Part shown: positions 1 through 11,327 of the stretch, in pieces | How the letters are laid out: each line of letters starts with the position of its first letter | How positions within the stretch are numbered: position 1 is the first letter of the stretch | Assembly (NCBI GenBank): GCA_946122785.1 | Contig: CAMGYJ010000011.1 | Location: forward strand, 35,242,513 to 35,306,512 | Reading direction: 5' to 3' | DNA: 64,000 nt | DNA from: Linum tenue | Lineage: Eukaryota; Streptophyta; Magnoliopsida; Malpighiales; Linaceae | The notes under the pieces: model-generated | Seen by the model: the letters and a program-made list of their open reading frames with translations, nothing else | Databases searched by the model: none | Told to the model about the DNA's origin: nothing | Position numbers and translations under genes: made by a program

Positions 1-1207
1 TTTGGTTCACATTGGTTTTTATACAATTTTAGTAGAATAACATAGTATGGATGCGTTAGCTTATAATTAATAAAGTCTTTAATTTATTTCGATAAATATT
101 TATGGAAAATACTATACATAGGTCGAAGCAAATTGTAATCAAGATCCAAGCAACAATTTCTATGCAATTCGATGTTTTTGCTTTGGTTTATTTGCTTGGA
201 ATTTCATTAGTTATATACTTTTTATGTTGGATTTTTGCTTAAAAATATTGTAACGGGAGAGATCCATGGTTCATAAGTAAAAAACCAACCTTAACTGACA
301 AAACGCGTTTTGGGGTAAAATGGAGGAGTTCTTGTGAGAACTTCGAAATTAAATGTGCTCAGTGTGGACTACAACAATGATGAGTGACCTTATGAGAAGT
401 CATTGAATTCCACCCCAAGTCGAAAACTGAGAGGGTTGGGGCCCAAAGCGGACAATATCTTCGTCGAGAAAAAGTTACAGATGTTACAAATATAACACAC
501 ATGGGTCGTCCAATCATAAACAAACGATAGAGTTCTATTTTTTTTTTTTTGGTGGATTTGGATTTAGTACTTTCAAAGTCGTAATGTATGGGTTAGGTGA
601 TTAAAACGACTAAATCAGTACCACCCAATCCATAAGCACCCCTACCCTCAGTCACATACTCACATTGCATACTCATAATTTCTTGAGTGATGAAAGAGAG
701 GAAGAAAGTGTTGTGGGATGTGAACGAATAAGATTGTGAGGGTTTTATAGTTGCGGCTGGGAGGAGCACCGATCGTTGAGTTCTCTAGCGATACACATGA
801 ATCGTTTCAGGTCAAATTGATCAACTCTTTCCCACATGCCACCTCAACTATCAGTCTCGCATTTTTAGGCAAATCACCTTCCTCCGTAGTGATGAATGCG
901 GATTGCTGAGTCGTTAACCAATCAGTTGTTACCTCGCTTGCCAACTCAACGATCTGTGAGCGTCGCTTTTCTATATAGCGATCAAAGACAGATAGCTTTA
1001 GAACTTAGTGATCAAAGTGCAGATCGCTTGAGTCTGCAACGATCAAACAGAAACATGTGTAAGTTGTGAATTTCTTATAAATATTGTGTATATTGGAATT
1101 TTTTAAGTGCTAGAGTACTTTGGGGGGGAAAGCCCTTGTACCTTAGGACATACTACTAGATTTCTTGATGATTGCCAAATTACTCCTTAGAGTCTAGACG
1201 TTCTAAG
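1..1207. other. Intergenic DNA, no gene recognised
   Basis: AT-rich sequence without a long open frame or recognisable domain. It holds a T-run near 538-552 and a stretch at about 770-1060 with recurring CGATCA/GCGATC words but no clear period. Nothing else could be supported. Confidence 0.5.
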
Positions 1208-1884
1208 TGTACCTGGGCGTTGGGCTATGTTTGGGCTAGCACAACACATGCACGCTTCAGGCTAGTTTATCTTGTGTCGTGCTTGGCATGACTCATAAAT
1301 TTTTATGTCGTGCCGTGCCAACCCATTTTCCAAATGTGCTAGGCCCGACCCTGGATCGGGTGTCATGCTCATATTCGTACTTAATGACAAAGAGGAAAAT
1401 AAAAGAGAATAAAAAAGAATGAGAAAATTGGATGGAGAATGAAACTATTAATTAAAAATGTTTTGAGAAAAGTAACATATAAGAGAGTATATGAATATTA
1501 GAAGCATAACGGGTGTGATTTGGCTTTTTTGTTCGACCATTTTTACTTATGGTAGTAATTACATATATATCTTTATGATCACTTCTAATAACAACAAATA
1601 ATTATTTTTGTAGTTGTATTTTGTAATATTTGAACTTATAATTATTTTTATATTTTCTATAAAAAAGTGTTTTTCGTGCCATGTCGTGATTATACTCAAT
1701 AACGTCTCAAAAACATTAAATCTGCAACAATCCACTTATAAACCGTGTCATGCCCATACTCGTACTCGTAAAGTTTAGGTCGGTACGACCCGTAAATATT
1801 TATACTTTTAATGCCCGAACTCGTATCATGCTCTAATCGTGCCGTGTGCTAACCCGGCCCAACCCTGCCCTATGCCCAGATAGA
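1208..1884. mobile_element. Non-autonomous hAT-type element, 8-bp TSD
   Basis: The element is bounded by the direct repeat GTTCTAAG (1200-1207 and 1885-1892), an 8-bp target duplication as made by hAT transposases. The ends are imperfect inverted repeats: the left starts TGTACCTGGGCGTTGGGC and the reverse complement of the right starts TCTATCTGGGCATAGGGC. Similarity continues inward in GGGCTAGCACA/GGGTTAGCACA and GTCGTGCC-type words. No transposase frame is present, so it is a non-autonomous, MITE-like copy. Assignment to hAT rests on TSD length and TIR placement only. Confidence 0.65.
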
Positions 1885-1906
1885 GTTCTAAGCTTTGAAA
1901 TCCGTG

Positions 1907-2132
1907 CCTGTTTACTTTCATTTCCGTTTCCTGTTTTTGAGAAAACATATGTTGAAAACAGGTGAAAACAACATTTTATCGTTTTCGAAAACAGCAGGAA
2001 GTTGCCACTTTCTGTTTTCATAGTTGGAAACGAATAGAAAACAGAATGAAAAGTAAACAAGTTTTCTCATTTCAGTTGCCAAATTTATCACATGAAAACA
2101 GAAAACAGGAAACGAAAATGAAAGTGAACAGG
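1907..2132. mobile_element. Short MITE with about 35-bp TIRs
   Basis: The left end CCTGTTTACTTTCATTTCCG is mirrored at the right end, whose reverse complement begins CCTGTTCACTTTCATTTTCG and continues with GTTTCCTGTTTT. Length is about 226 bp with no coding capacity. No clean target duplication was found, so exact ends are uncertain; the type resembles small hAT-like MITEs of plants. Confidence 0.6.
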
Positions 2133-2675
2133 GCCGAAGAGAAATATGCCTTCATATTTCAAAACTTGTCTCTTGTGCCTTTCGCTTCCGTTTACCGTTT
2201 TATAGAAATTGATGTACGATTCAAATAACTCATCTGTAATGGGCTCAAGTTCTTCCTCTTCTCCTTTCGTAGCCCCCTTGCAATCCAAAGGCAAATTGTT
2301 CGACCAACACTGTCACCACTGCAACGAAGTACCCACTTAAATTAAACAACAAAGAAAATTAGCAGGAGATGAAATTATACATTAAGGTAAAACTGTAAAA
2401 GAAAAACATATTTATAGTAATATAATCATCTGATTGGTCATTCATAAATTCGCAAATCTCGATCGTTTTAATACATGTATTCTACCAGGAGCTAGCCCTC
2501 ATTCTTTTACACAGGTAATCTAGCTCTTATTATTTTTCATGGCCACAGCTACCAGGAAAGCTTCTACATGTAATCTACACTAAACCACCTTCTGTCCTTG
2601 TCAACAGGAACAAAAAATACAAAGAAAACAGAGCAGCATTTGATGAACTATCCCTCCACCCTCTTCAAGTTCAAA

Positions 2676-4034
2676 TCATTCGGACTTGTCGTTGGCTGCA
2701 ATATCTTTGAGCATCTCTTTCAGTTCACCATTCTGGACACCATAAACAAACAAAATCAAAGAACCAAAGAATCAGGCCAAGTGTAAAAAGAAAACAAGCC
2801 CAACCTAAGATGGCATTGGCCACACTAACTAAAAGCAAGGGAAGGAACCTAAAATTAGAGGGAGGTACCTGATGCAGATTGAGAACTATATCAGACCCGC
2901 CAATGAACTCCCCTTTAATGAAAACCTGCGGAAATGTTGGCCAGTTGCTGCCAAGAAACCAGTGTGATTATCATACACCTATTTACCTCAGAGTGCCACT
3001 GATGAAAAAGCTTGGTCAAGCATCATCAAAGAGAGGGGGCTCTTGCACTATATATTAAGTAAAAATCAAGATTTAATTTTTCCGAGGACAAGTAACTCAG
3101 AGATCTTTTAGCACTTGATGGTGCAATCTTGAGTTGAAAGATTTCCTTTCTTTTTCACCTGAATGATTTCACAGCGTCTTTGAGCTCCGGATTCTCGATA
3201 ATGTTTCTAGCACTTAGTGGAACCTCTGCGCAGCAAATAAAAAGTAAATACAGGTATGGTGAAATTCCACAAGCCACAGAAGATCATTACCACGTAGCCA
3301 TTCAAATTCATTCCCACCCAAAATTCTTATACAACTTATAATTGCACTGTAGCCGAGTAGGTGGTCAACCGAAGTTGTGTAAGGAAAAATTCCCAAGTTG
3401 GTGGAAAGGAAAAAGGAGCCTATGCTAATAAATCAGTCTTAGGCGAATCATGGGTTTAATGTGATCCAAATTTTTTGACAAGTTACTTACCATACTGTCT
3501 CAGTACTCTTATGGCCAATGCACTAAATCCACACTGAGGATAGTCAGGCACACCTTTCATGTATAGCATCACAGGATTGTCTCTCACATCCTGCATGGAT
3601 AGTCAATAACAAGACATTGACAAATTCCACAATTAGCGATCAAATAGTAATGGAATGACTATCTCCACAGGTCACAATAGTTTGTCTGCCAGAATTATTA
3701 ACACAGAATACCTGCTCAACAATATCTTTCAAAGAAGCTTTAGCATTCCCGGTCTTATTACTTGGATGGAAGTCTTCATGCACTGCTTTCAATGCCAAAC
3801 TGCATGTTAACTAACATGGAGTAGAAGAATTGCAAGCGAAACCAGAGTTGAAAACAATCAAGCACTGCTTTCAATGCCAAACTGCATGTTAACTTCCTGG
3901 CCCAAGCAAACACGCAACCATACCGTTCAAACCAAAATCAAGAATAGGATTTTAGCTCTTACAAATCTACTAGACCGCGATGCCGATGGATTAGTCAACC
4001 CCTTCAAGAGCATACTTGATAGCAATTTGGCCAT
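2676..4034 (-). CDS. GRXS15: Monothiol glutaredoxin S15, mitochondrial-type (6 coding exons)
   Basis: CGFS-type monothiol glutaredoxin, which in plants acts in the mitochondrial matrix in Fe-S cluster transfer with glutathione as co-ligand. Coding exons on the minus strand: 4034-3963, 3810-3712, 3590-3491, 3225-3159, 2947-2869 and 2732-2676. All junctions are GT-AG and phases agree, giving 157 residues. The N-terminus ([13 protein letters not shown]...) is a short basic-hydrophobic presequence fitting mitochondrial import. CGFS lies at residues 77-80, the WPTFPQ segment with its cis-proline at 115-120, and the glutathione-binding GGSD at 129-132. Arabidopsis GRXS15 is slightly longer (about 169 residues). 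An acceptor (TACAG) just upstream of the ATG and a strong donor GTAAGTC at 4644 imply a 5'-UTR intron, so transcription probably begins near 4.7-4.8 kb. The start of exon 2 is duplicated in the preceding intron. Confidence 0.9.
3780..3894 (-). repeat. 33-bp duplication of the GRXS15 exon 2 start
   Basis: The 33 bases at 3780-3812, spanning the acceptor AG and first codons of GRXS15 exon 2, recur almost perfectly at 3862-3894 inside intron 1 (offset 82 bp). The second copy also carries an AG followed by TTAACATGCAG, a decoy acceptor. Use of the decoy would soon read a stop (...GTGCTTGA). Confidence 0.85.
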
Positions 4035-4644
4035 TGTTGTCTGTAGCAATCAAGTAAACCGGGTTACTTATCTAAGAAACTCAAATCTAAAAGAAGCCTA
4101 AAGAGAGGGGGCACAATGACAACATTGAACATGCGAATGTAGATACTCTCATAAGATTCAGGTGATCCAGTTTCTCAATGCACTGGAAAAGCTGTATGAC
4201 CCCATAAATAGAATTATCTGATCATAGACTTCTAGCACCAAAACCGCAGGCTTGCCCTTACACTTCTAAGTTCTAAAACTACAACAGGGTCTTTTGAAGG
4301 ACAGAAGGATTCACCAAACGAGAGGGGATTACTAGCGAAAGTAACAATAAGACGTTTTGCAGGATGCAGAGGAAGCTTGCATTCCGCAGAAAACTTCACA
4401 TTATGAGAATGGTCATTCATTCTCAGCGGTTCACCCTTCCCTTCACGTTCGACAAAAATATAATTGATTGAAGTTCCTAACTGGGTATGTAATCTTTTTG
4501 GTGGGGAGGTGAAAGAAGAGCTAATTTGTAAATTCCAATTTTCGCCAAGTAAATTGGGTGAGGATCACGGGTAACTACGTTAAACGAGCAGAAACTTACA
4601 TAAATCCATTGGAAGGAATACAAATTACAGATGCAAAGACTTAC

Positions 4645-4790
4645 TGCTGAAAGGAGAAGAAGGCGGCGGGAGTCAGGGGACGAGACGGAGCGGAAGTAAA
4701 AGACGATTTCGGTGACAGGTCTGACGGAAGCAGGACAGTGGAGAGGCAAGAGCAAGATGGGGAAGTGGCGGGCACTGGGTAGCCTTATTC
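4645..4790 (-). promoter_or_regulatory. Probable GRXS15 5'-UTR exon and promoter-proximal DNA
   Basis: A consensus donor (GTAAGTC read on the minus strand, G at 4644) marks the end of a likely noncoding first exon spliced to the acceptor just before the ATG at 4034. The transcription start is not visible. A hAT element begins at 4897, within the presumptive promoter. Confidence 0.45.
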
Positions 4791-4896
4791 TACTGTGGTC
4801 TCAACTCTCATGTTGGTTCGGTTCTGGCGTTCTGCCCTCCGCGGGTGAGGTTAGCTAGGTAGTTATCCAAAATGATCACATATCTTTGGTTTCTGT

Positions 4897-5601
4897 CAGT
4901 GTTATTAAGACCGGATCGAGCCGGTCGGTCGGACCGCTAAAGTCGCCGCCCGATAGCAAAATCTACTCGGGCGAGTCATTTAGCCATTACGGTTTATGGA
5001 GCGGCCGAGGCGATAAACCATTCGAGCCGCTCGAACCGGTTGCTCGGTTTTCCCCTTCCAGCCGTTCTGTTTAATAAAAAAATTGAAAACGAAAGGCAAA
5101 ATCGTGGGGCTAGGAAAGAAACCCTAACTCTAATTCAGTTTTCGTCTTCAACTCTTCGTGAACAGAGGGAGATGAGCAGCGGTAGATCCTGCCGCCGCCA
5201 ACACTTCCCGTCCTGGCTTCCTGTCGGCATCATCGCCATCCCCAGTCAGCGTAGCAGCTCCTAGTTCGCCATCACCAGTATCCGTCCTCGTCCCCTCTTC
5301 CAGTAGCAACTCCTCCGCTCTGTCGTCTCTTCCCGTCCCGACGCTTCCCGTCACTATCCCCAATCCTTGTAGCCGCTCCCGGCTCCCCACTCGCATGTTT
5401 TGGAATTGTTAAGATTTAAGAGTGTAATTTACTAATTTAATCATGGTTTACCATGATTAAGAAGTGTCCACTATTTATACTGATTGTTTATTAGGTACCG
5501 GTTTTCTAACGGTTTTTAAACGGTTTAGTGTCGGTTGGACGGCTAAAGGCCGAGCCGCACACATGATAGGCTCATACTCCGGTTCGCTTTTGACAACATT
5601 G
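4897..5601. mobile_element. Non-autonomous hAT element, 705 bp, TSD GTTTCTGT
   Basis: Flanked by the perfect 8-bp direct repeat GTTTCTGT (4889-4896 and 5602-5609). Termini start with CA as in hAT: left CAGTGTTATTAAGACCGGA, right read in reverse complement CAATGTTGTCAAAAGCG followed by AACCGGAG. Subterminal regions are rich in CCGG/GGTTCG words. The middle (about 5050-5400) is GC-rich, with AAACCCTAACTC leading into a Gln/Ser/Arg-coding stretch, possibly a captured 5'-UTR; no protein family was recognised. Deleting one TSD copy and the element restores a continuous host sequence. Confidence 0.85.
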
Positions 5602-5744
5602 GTTTCTGTACATACGGTTACATAGTTTTTATGTTTTCCAAAATGGTCACATGACTTTGAAATTTTGTATGGTCACTTTCTTTGGTCTTCATCCAAAATT
5701 TTGTCCAATTCAACGTCATTATTTCTCGTCATACAAGGCATTCA

Positions 5745-6830
5745 ATCACCTCGAGAGGAGTCAAGGGAAGACGTAGCAAGCTGGGGGCCAGAGACAGATG
5801 GTCGGTTCCAGGTCAGATCAGTTTACGACATAGCGAAGGGAGGGACAAATTAGCTAGGGTCTTCGACTGGTGGACTCTATGGCGGTCGCAAGGTCCATCC
5901 CTAGTCAGTTATTTCCTCTGGCTCATTGTCCGAGACAGGCTCCTCACCAATCAGGAGAGATCACAATGTCACTTGGCGAGCTCCCCACAATGACCCCAAT
6001 GCAGAGATCAGGTAAAGTCAGTCTTGCATGTGTTGTCGGACTGCTCCTTTTACGCGTTAACTTGGTTGCAGCTTTCGCAGTTTTCAAAGCAAAAAGGACT
6101 TTTCCATAGACCTTTTCAAGAATGGATACCGAAGCACATTTATGGAGAGCATACTTGACTCAACTTTGGCATAATTTGTTGGGCCATTTGGCGGACCAGA
6201 AATTATCGCGGCTTTACAGGCAAGTTCGTAACCACTCAAACTTTTCTACAATGCGTCCTAGCATGGATTAATGTCGTGCAGATTTCCATGGACAAAGACA
6301 TGCTTGTTCATACCCCTCGATTTCCCATCAGAACGGAGGTTGAGATCTCTTGGATGACGCCACCACCTGAGTGGGTTACTCTCAGTTCAGACAACTCCCT
6401 TATTTCAGATTCAGGCCATGCAGCGGCGGGTGCCCTGATTCAAGATCATCTTAGATGCTGCATCGCAACATTTGCTATTAACTTGGGGATTTGTTATATC
6501 ACCCAAGCAAAATTGAGAGACATTGTAGAAGGTCTTCAGTTGGCCTGCGACATGGGTTATTGTCGGGTCCGTCTGGAACTTGACTCGAGATGTGCGGTCC
6601 TGCTCCTCAGAGTAACAACATGATTGATCATCACCACATCGCCATCACTGACCGGTTCCAGTAGTAATCACCAAAAATTGGGAGGTCTCTATCTCTCACA
6701 TTTATCGGGAAGGCAATAAGTGTGTTGATTTCCTAGCTAGTCGGGTCCATTCATTTTGTATGACTAGGCCTTTCCGAGCCTCGTCTTGTTGTGATTGAAA
6801 GTTGAGATGCTTTGTATCCATTTACCCAAA
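5745..6830 (+). pseudogene. LINE relic: zf-RVT and RNase H region
   Basis: Translations in several frames match the 3' part of plant L1 ORF2. First comes a DGRFQVRSVYDIA motif (near 5800) and a WWTLWRSQGPSLVSYFLWL segment with RLLTNQER, typical of the zinc-binding reverse-transcriptase region. Next is an RNase H-like stretch (about 6330-6600) with PPPEWVTLSSDNS and LELDSRCAV. Frameshifts and stops separate the pieces. No EN or RT domain is attached, so it is a dead 5'-truncated or rearranged fragment. Confidence 0.7.
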
Positions 6831-6839
6831 ATAAATTCT

Positions 6840-7369
6840 TATCATCCAAAAATATAATAGTACCACTGGTCCTTTCTATACATTGTTAAACAGACAACAA
6901 CACAGTCTTGTTGCAATCATATTGGATCATGCAATTGTCAATATGAGTTGGATTGAAGGATTACCATAATGCAAAATGGAAGTAGTCTGTGCTAGTTTCT
7001 CATACTGTTGTGGTATACTTGTGTCTACAAAGTCGACAGTGCAAACCTTCTCAAAATCATTCAAGTACTTTGGTTGTAGTCTAGACAGTCAAAATTTTCA
7101 TATCCTTAGTAGAACAAGGATGACATACATAAAGAGATATTGGATCATCATATACAAGTGGTTCATGGTAGTTAGAAAAGTTTAAAAAGTTTTAACCAAA
7201 AAAAAAAAAAGTTTAAAAAAGTATTGAAACAATAATATAAAGAGGTATATGGAGACATAAGTTAGCAATTAAAGGTGACTTAAGAAGAACTTCTAGGAGC
7301 TCAAATTGTTGATATGAATCATCCTAATGAAGACAATAATAGAAGATTTCAAGAACTGCATGGGAAATT
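6840..7369. other. No gene seen
   Basis: AT-rich spacer between two LINE relics; includes an A-run at about 7199-7211. No domain recognised. Confidence 0.4.
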
Positions 7370-8345
7370 TGATACCTTATTGAAAGAAAAATAAAGCTTC
7401 TATAGGCTAAAGTCGAGGGTCTCCTGGTTGACTTTGGGTGATAAAAGCATTGACTTCTTCCACAAGCAGTCAGGATTCGTAAGTCCGAGAAATCACTTCA
7501 TAAAATAGAATGGATTATGGTGAAGATCTAGTTGAAATAGAGAAAACAACATATTGGGTGCTTAAATTCTACAAGAAGCTTTTTGGTGAGGTAAAAAAGA
7601 GGTCTTTCTTAATGTTGTTGTTTTGGATTCTTTAGTTAGTATGATCTAATGAAGAGATATATATATGTTTATTCTCTCAATCACAGCTGAGATTATCATA
7701 AAAGTTATATTCTCTATGGGTGCACAAAGAGTGCCATCGCCTTATGGGTACCCTGCTGGAGTCTACAATAAGACAATGAATATCATAGGATAAGACATCA
7801 CTTAAGGATTTCTGGACATATGTCATATAGGTAAGATGCCTAGTGGAGTTGATGATACTGCAATGTCATTATGCCTAAAGTCCCTAATGCATGGCATCTG
7901 AAAAACTATAGATGAATATCCCATGGCGATCTCTTGTATAAGATAGTGGCTAAAATACTAGCTAAAAGACTCAGAGCAATTATGCCTTATGTTATTAATG
8001 GAAACAAGTCAGCTTTCATTAAGGGTTGGCACACCATGGATAACATTCTCATGGCTCAAAAGAACCAGTAAGTGGATTACCATAGAAGGATATTGTCTTT
8101 TTGATGTGCCATTAGAATCAATCTACCGAAGGCATTTTACTCGGTTGATTGGAGATACTTATTCCTGATGATGGTAGTAATGAGGTTTCCTAGTAAGTTC
8201 TTAGCTTTTATCAGAGTTTGTGTATAGATGACATAGTTTAGTATCGATGTTAATAGAGGCTTATGTGGGTTATTTAGGAAAAAGAAAGGTGCCAGACAAG
8301 GTGATCCACTATCTCTATATTTGTTCACCATTGAAAATAAATGTC
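7370..8345 (+). pseudogene. LINE relic: reverse transcriptase region
   Basis: Heavily mutated plus-strand remains of a plant L1 reverse transcriptase. Readable landmarks in order: SWLTLGDKSIDFFHKQ (about 7420-7470), KILAKRLRAIMPY (about 7950-7990), GNKSAFIKGWHTMDNILMAQ (about 8000-8060) and ARQGDPLSLYLF (about 8290-8325). Many stops and frame changes interrupt it. It could derive from the same insertion as the relic at 5.7-6.8 kb, but the order (RNase H before RT) would then require rearrangement. Confidence 0.7.
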
Positions 8346-8499
8346 TTTAAGCTATGTTGGCTCAAACAGCCTAATGATGCCGATATCATTGCACGTGAAA
8401 AAACAATGATGCAAGCCTGGGCTACGGATTTATTCGGCTCGCGATGCTGGCGTTGTTTTTGGAAAAGGATTGCTTTTTATTCCTTGTCGGAAGAGGAGA

Positions 8500-9560
8500 G
8501 AAACGACATCATTTAGTGACAAGCAATGTCGCGGAGGGATTTAACGATGTCGCAGAGGTCAACGAAATCGTCAAAATCCCAACAACACCACGGGCTGGAA
8601 GCAAAGTTGTTGCTTTGTCTGTGCATGGTTGGTTTAGACAAGCCACTCAGTTGCAGCCGACTTCTGTCTAAACGGTTGGGTTTTGGTTTAAAAAAAAATA
8701 CAATCAACGACTCTACAACACTAAGGAAGCGAGGCTGTTGAGCTAAAAACAACTTCGCATTGGCCGAGTTCTCGAGATAGGCCAGCTCAATTAATTATAT
8801 ATTTTAATAATTATTTTCGGCGACGTTGTTTAGTTGAATATGACATCGCGAGTGAGAGTTGTGGCATGCGTTCAATAAACTTCGCGACCCTGAGTCGGTG
8901 TTGTTTAGCTAAAAACATCGCCGTGGTATTGGTAAGCGATGTCGTTTAGAACTAAGCAACATCGCGGTGGAGTGCAATGCGATCACGAGTTTTGCGGCGT
9001 TGCGAGTCCGACAACGCCGCAAAGTTAAACGATGCCGTGAGTTAAACAACATCGCAGTCAGGGCCACTCTGCTATCATGAATCCAACCATGATCCAGCTT
9101 GATGTCGGAGGCTAACGAGGTTGCAAGCACAACTTCGAGCTGATGTTGTTGGTTCATATTAAGAAGCGACGTTGTTTAATCCAAAGCAACGTCGTTAGTT
9201 CTGTATGGTTGTTGATTCCGGTCCAACCACTCTCGTTGCAAGGTTGAGAAGCACAACGAGGCCACAAGGTTCGCGACACTGCGAGCTCGACGACATCGGT
9301 GGGTAACAACAACGTCGATCTCGATACTGTGAAGTCGTCACAAGTTTAGCAACGTGGCGAGTCCAACGGGGGCTCAATTCCAAGACAACAACTTTGCAAT
9401 TTGAGCGGCATTGTGAACTCAAGGATGTCGCGAGTTTAACGGTGTTGTGTGGTCAACGATGCCGAGAGATCAACAACCTCGCGGTGTGTAGGCGGTGGCG
9501 AGGGGTGAAACAACAATGTTGTTTAATCGATGGCGCGGTGTCGTGATTTTAACCGTGGTA
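8500..9560. repeat. Degenerate array of ACATCGC / GCGATGT words
   Basis: Short related words recur in both orientations, such as AACGATGTCGC, AACAACATCGCGG, GCGACGTTGTTTA and AACGATGCCGTGAG, spaced tens of bases apart. No fixed period could be measured by eye. The segment is richer in CpG than its flanks and lacks a convincing gene. It looks like a decayed tandem or foldback repeat. Confidence 0.45.
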
Positions 9561-9939
9561 CAAAGTTAATTATGTGTGTGCACGTGACTACAACTTCGTG
9601 AAGAAGGATGGAGCACGTGGGAGATAGAGGCGAGGCGTTTCACATCGTGAAGACTACGAAAGTGATTTTAATAAAAACACTAAAGCAAGGAGAGAAAGGA
9701 CAACCAAATCAACACAGAAAACAACTCCGTTTCACTTACCTTTTTCTCTGTAACTCCTTCGCGGAGCTCTCCTTCCAGGAAGGATCTCCATAGTCGTAGC
9801 AGTAGTCGTACTCGCGGAGCTCGCCACAGGAATCTCCATAGGAGTAGTTGTAGCATAGATTCCACCAAAAATCTCAAACACCCTCGTTCGAACATTGTTT
9901 GGAGAGGTGTAAACCGTAGTAACGGTCGTTCTTGGTTAG

Positions 9940-10140
9940 AAGTCAGATGTGCATCGATCAAATCAACACCGCCCAGCGGTGAATATTTGACGATCGTAGT
10001 CAGAGTTGCACCGATCAAAACAACACTGTCCGGCGGTGGATATTTGACGGTTGTATCGATTTCATCAATCAGCGGTGCATCCAATCAAATGGCACCACAA
10101 AAGTTTCCACATCGAAACAATCAAATCAACACCGCCCGAA
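9940..10140. repeat. Imperfect tandem repeat (about 60-bp unit)
   Basis: The phrase GCAYCGATCAAA.CAACAC followed by GCGGTG.ATATTTGACG occurs at about 9951 and 10009 with a partial third copy near 10074-10130. Copies differ by several substitutions. No gene seen in 9.6-10.4 kb. Confidence 0.6.
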
Positions 10141-10377
10141 ACCATTCGGCATCGACGGTAGTATTTGGTTTCGCGGGAAATAGTATTATAAAAAAATAGT
10201 GAAAATTAACATATATATTTTTTTTGGTTGAAGCATATATTGTTTTGTTAGGTTGGACTTCAAGCAAAATTCTGATGACTCCACTGGCTACGCTACTGTA
10301 AACGTCCTAATTAACTCCCCATATCCATGGCCCAGTTTCAGTAGCCCTTTGTAATTGTAGCAATAATGCACGAGTGA

Positions 10378-10493
10378 CCATTCTTGACTTTGGAAGGTCT
10401 ACATTAATTACCACATGCAAATTGATCATAACTATCCATTCTTGACTTTGGAAGGTCGACATTAAATACCGCATGCAAATTGATCATAACTAT
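10378..10493. repeat. Two-copy 58-bp tandem repeat upstream of the P450 gene
   Basis: A 58-bp unit beginning CCATTCTTGACTTTGGAAGG occurs at 10378-10435 and again at 10436-10493 with a few differences. Each unit contains GCATGCAAATTG or CACATGCAAATTG. It lies about 850 bp upstream of the P450 start codon, so a promoter role is possible but only inferred. Confidence 0.75.
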
Positions 10494-10644
10494 CCAAAAT
10501 ATGGTCGGTTGTCCTAGTGGGACATGAATTTTGATGGTTGGAAGAGGCATGACTTATCGATACATGCGTGCCACATCAATGTGTGATTTAGTGATGCCAA
10601 CAGTTTGTTTGTGGGTACGATTTATGTCACTATATATATATATA

Positions 10645-10905
10645 GTAAAGGCTAGCGAACACTAGTGTACGCTATATGTATGCGTTCAAACTTTGAATTT
10701 TCTTATTTAGACTAAGAATTAATTGGAGTTCGGGGCATTATATTATGTCATAACTTTTAATGCGTGAATTCCAGTTGATAATTCTCTAACTCGAACCATA
10801 AAATTCATTTAGTCTAAAAAATAACAACCAATAATTTTTATTCATCAAAATATATCAAAGTACATAAAACAAGTGTGCACGCGAGCGTATAGTAATAGTG
10901 TATAT
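10645..10905. mobile_element. Diverged TA-microsatellite-associated element
   Basis: It starts directly after a (TA)n run with GTAAAGGCTAGCGAACACTAG, close to the left end of the element at 41589 (GCAAAGGCTAGCGTACATC). Its interior (GGAGTTCGGGGCATTATATT ... AATTCTCTAACTC) matches the reverse complement of that element's interior. The right end is diverged, so the boundary is approximate. Confidence 0.55.
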
Positions 10906-11014
10906 CATGCTCAACTTAAAGCTTGTTAACCGGCCTACCTAAACATATTAATCAATCTCATAACTCAACACTCACCACTGAAATTATTGAAGCAAATTGA
11001 TGAATGATTGCTGA

Positions 11015-11022
11015 TATAAAAG
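11015..11022 (+). promoter_or_regulatory. Candidate TATA box for the P450 gene
   Basis: TATAAAAG lies 306 bp before the P450 start codon. A start about 30 bp downstream would give a leader near 280 nt. This is a sequence match only. Confidence 0.4.
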
Positions 11023-11327
11023 AGCCAACTAGCATCACCATTTATTTCTTCAGTTGACCAGGTGGTGGTGCATGGATATGGTAGAGCCATGCCTGCAAGT
11101 TGTTACATTTAATTCGTCATAAATTTTGCTTTTAATTTTCTTATCAATCAACGTACCTAATTATTTTGTTTTGTTGGAGGATGCCTATCCTATCGATATG
11201 GATACAAGCAAGTCATCAATACTTTCGTTTTCAGCCCTTTAATATAAGTAAGTATATCTCCCAGCCCAGGGGTAATGGCTACTTAACTTTATCAATAATT
11301 CAATATCAACTAAGCCATAGAAGAAGA

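Noticed and set aside
3874..4101. Plus-strand 75-codon frame over GRXS15 exon 1
   Set aside because: Antisense to a spliced coding exon with conserved protein sequence and good splice sites.
8247..8516. Independent small gene at 8.2-8.5 kb
   Set aside because: Its start overlaps the RQGDPLS remnant of a LINE RT and the rest is unassigned.
11166..11327. Upstream P450 start at 11166
   Set aside because: It adds 54 residues with no targeting logic, while the ATG at 11328 starts directly at the membrane anchor.
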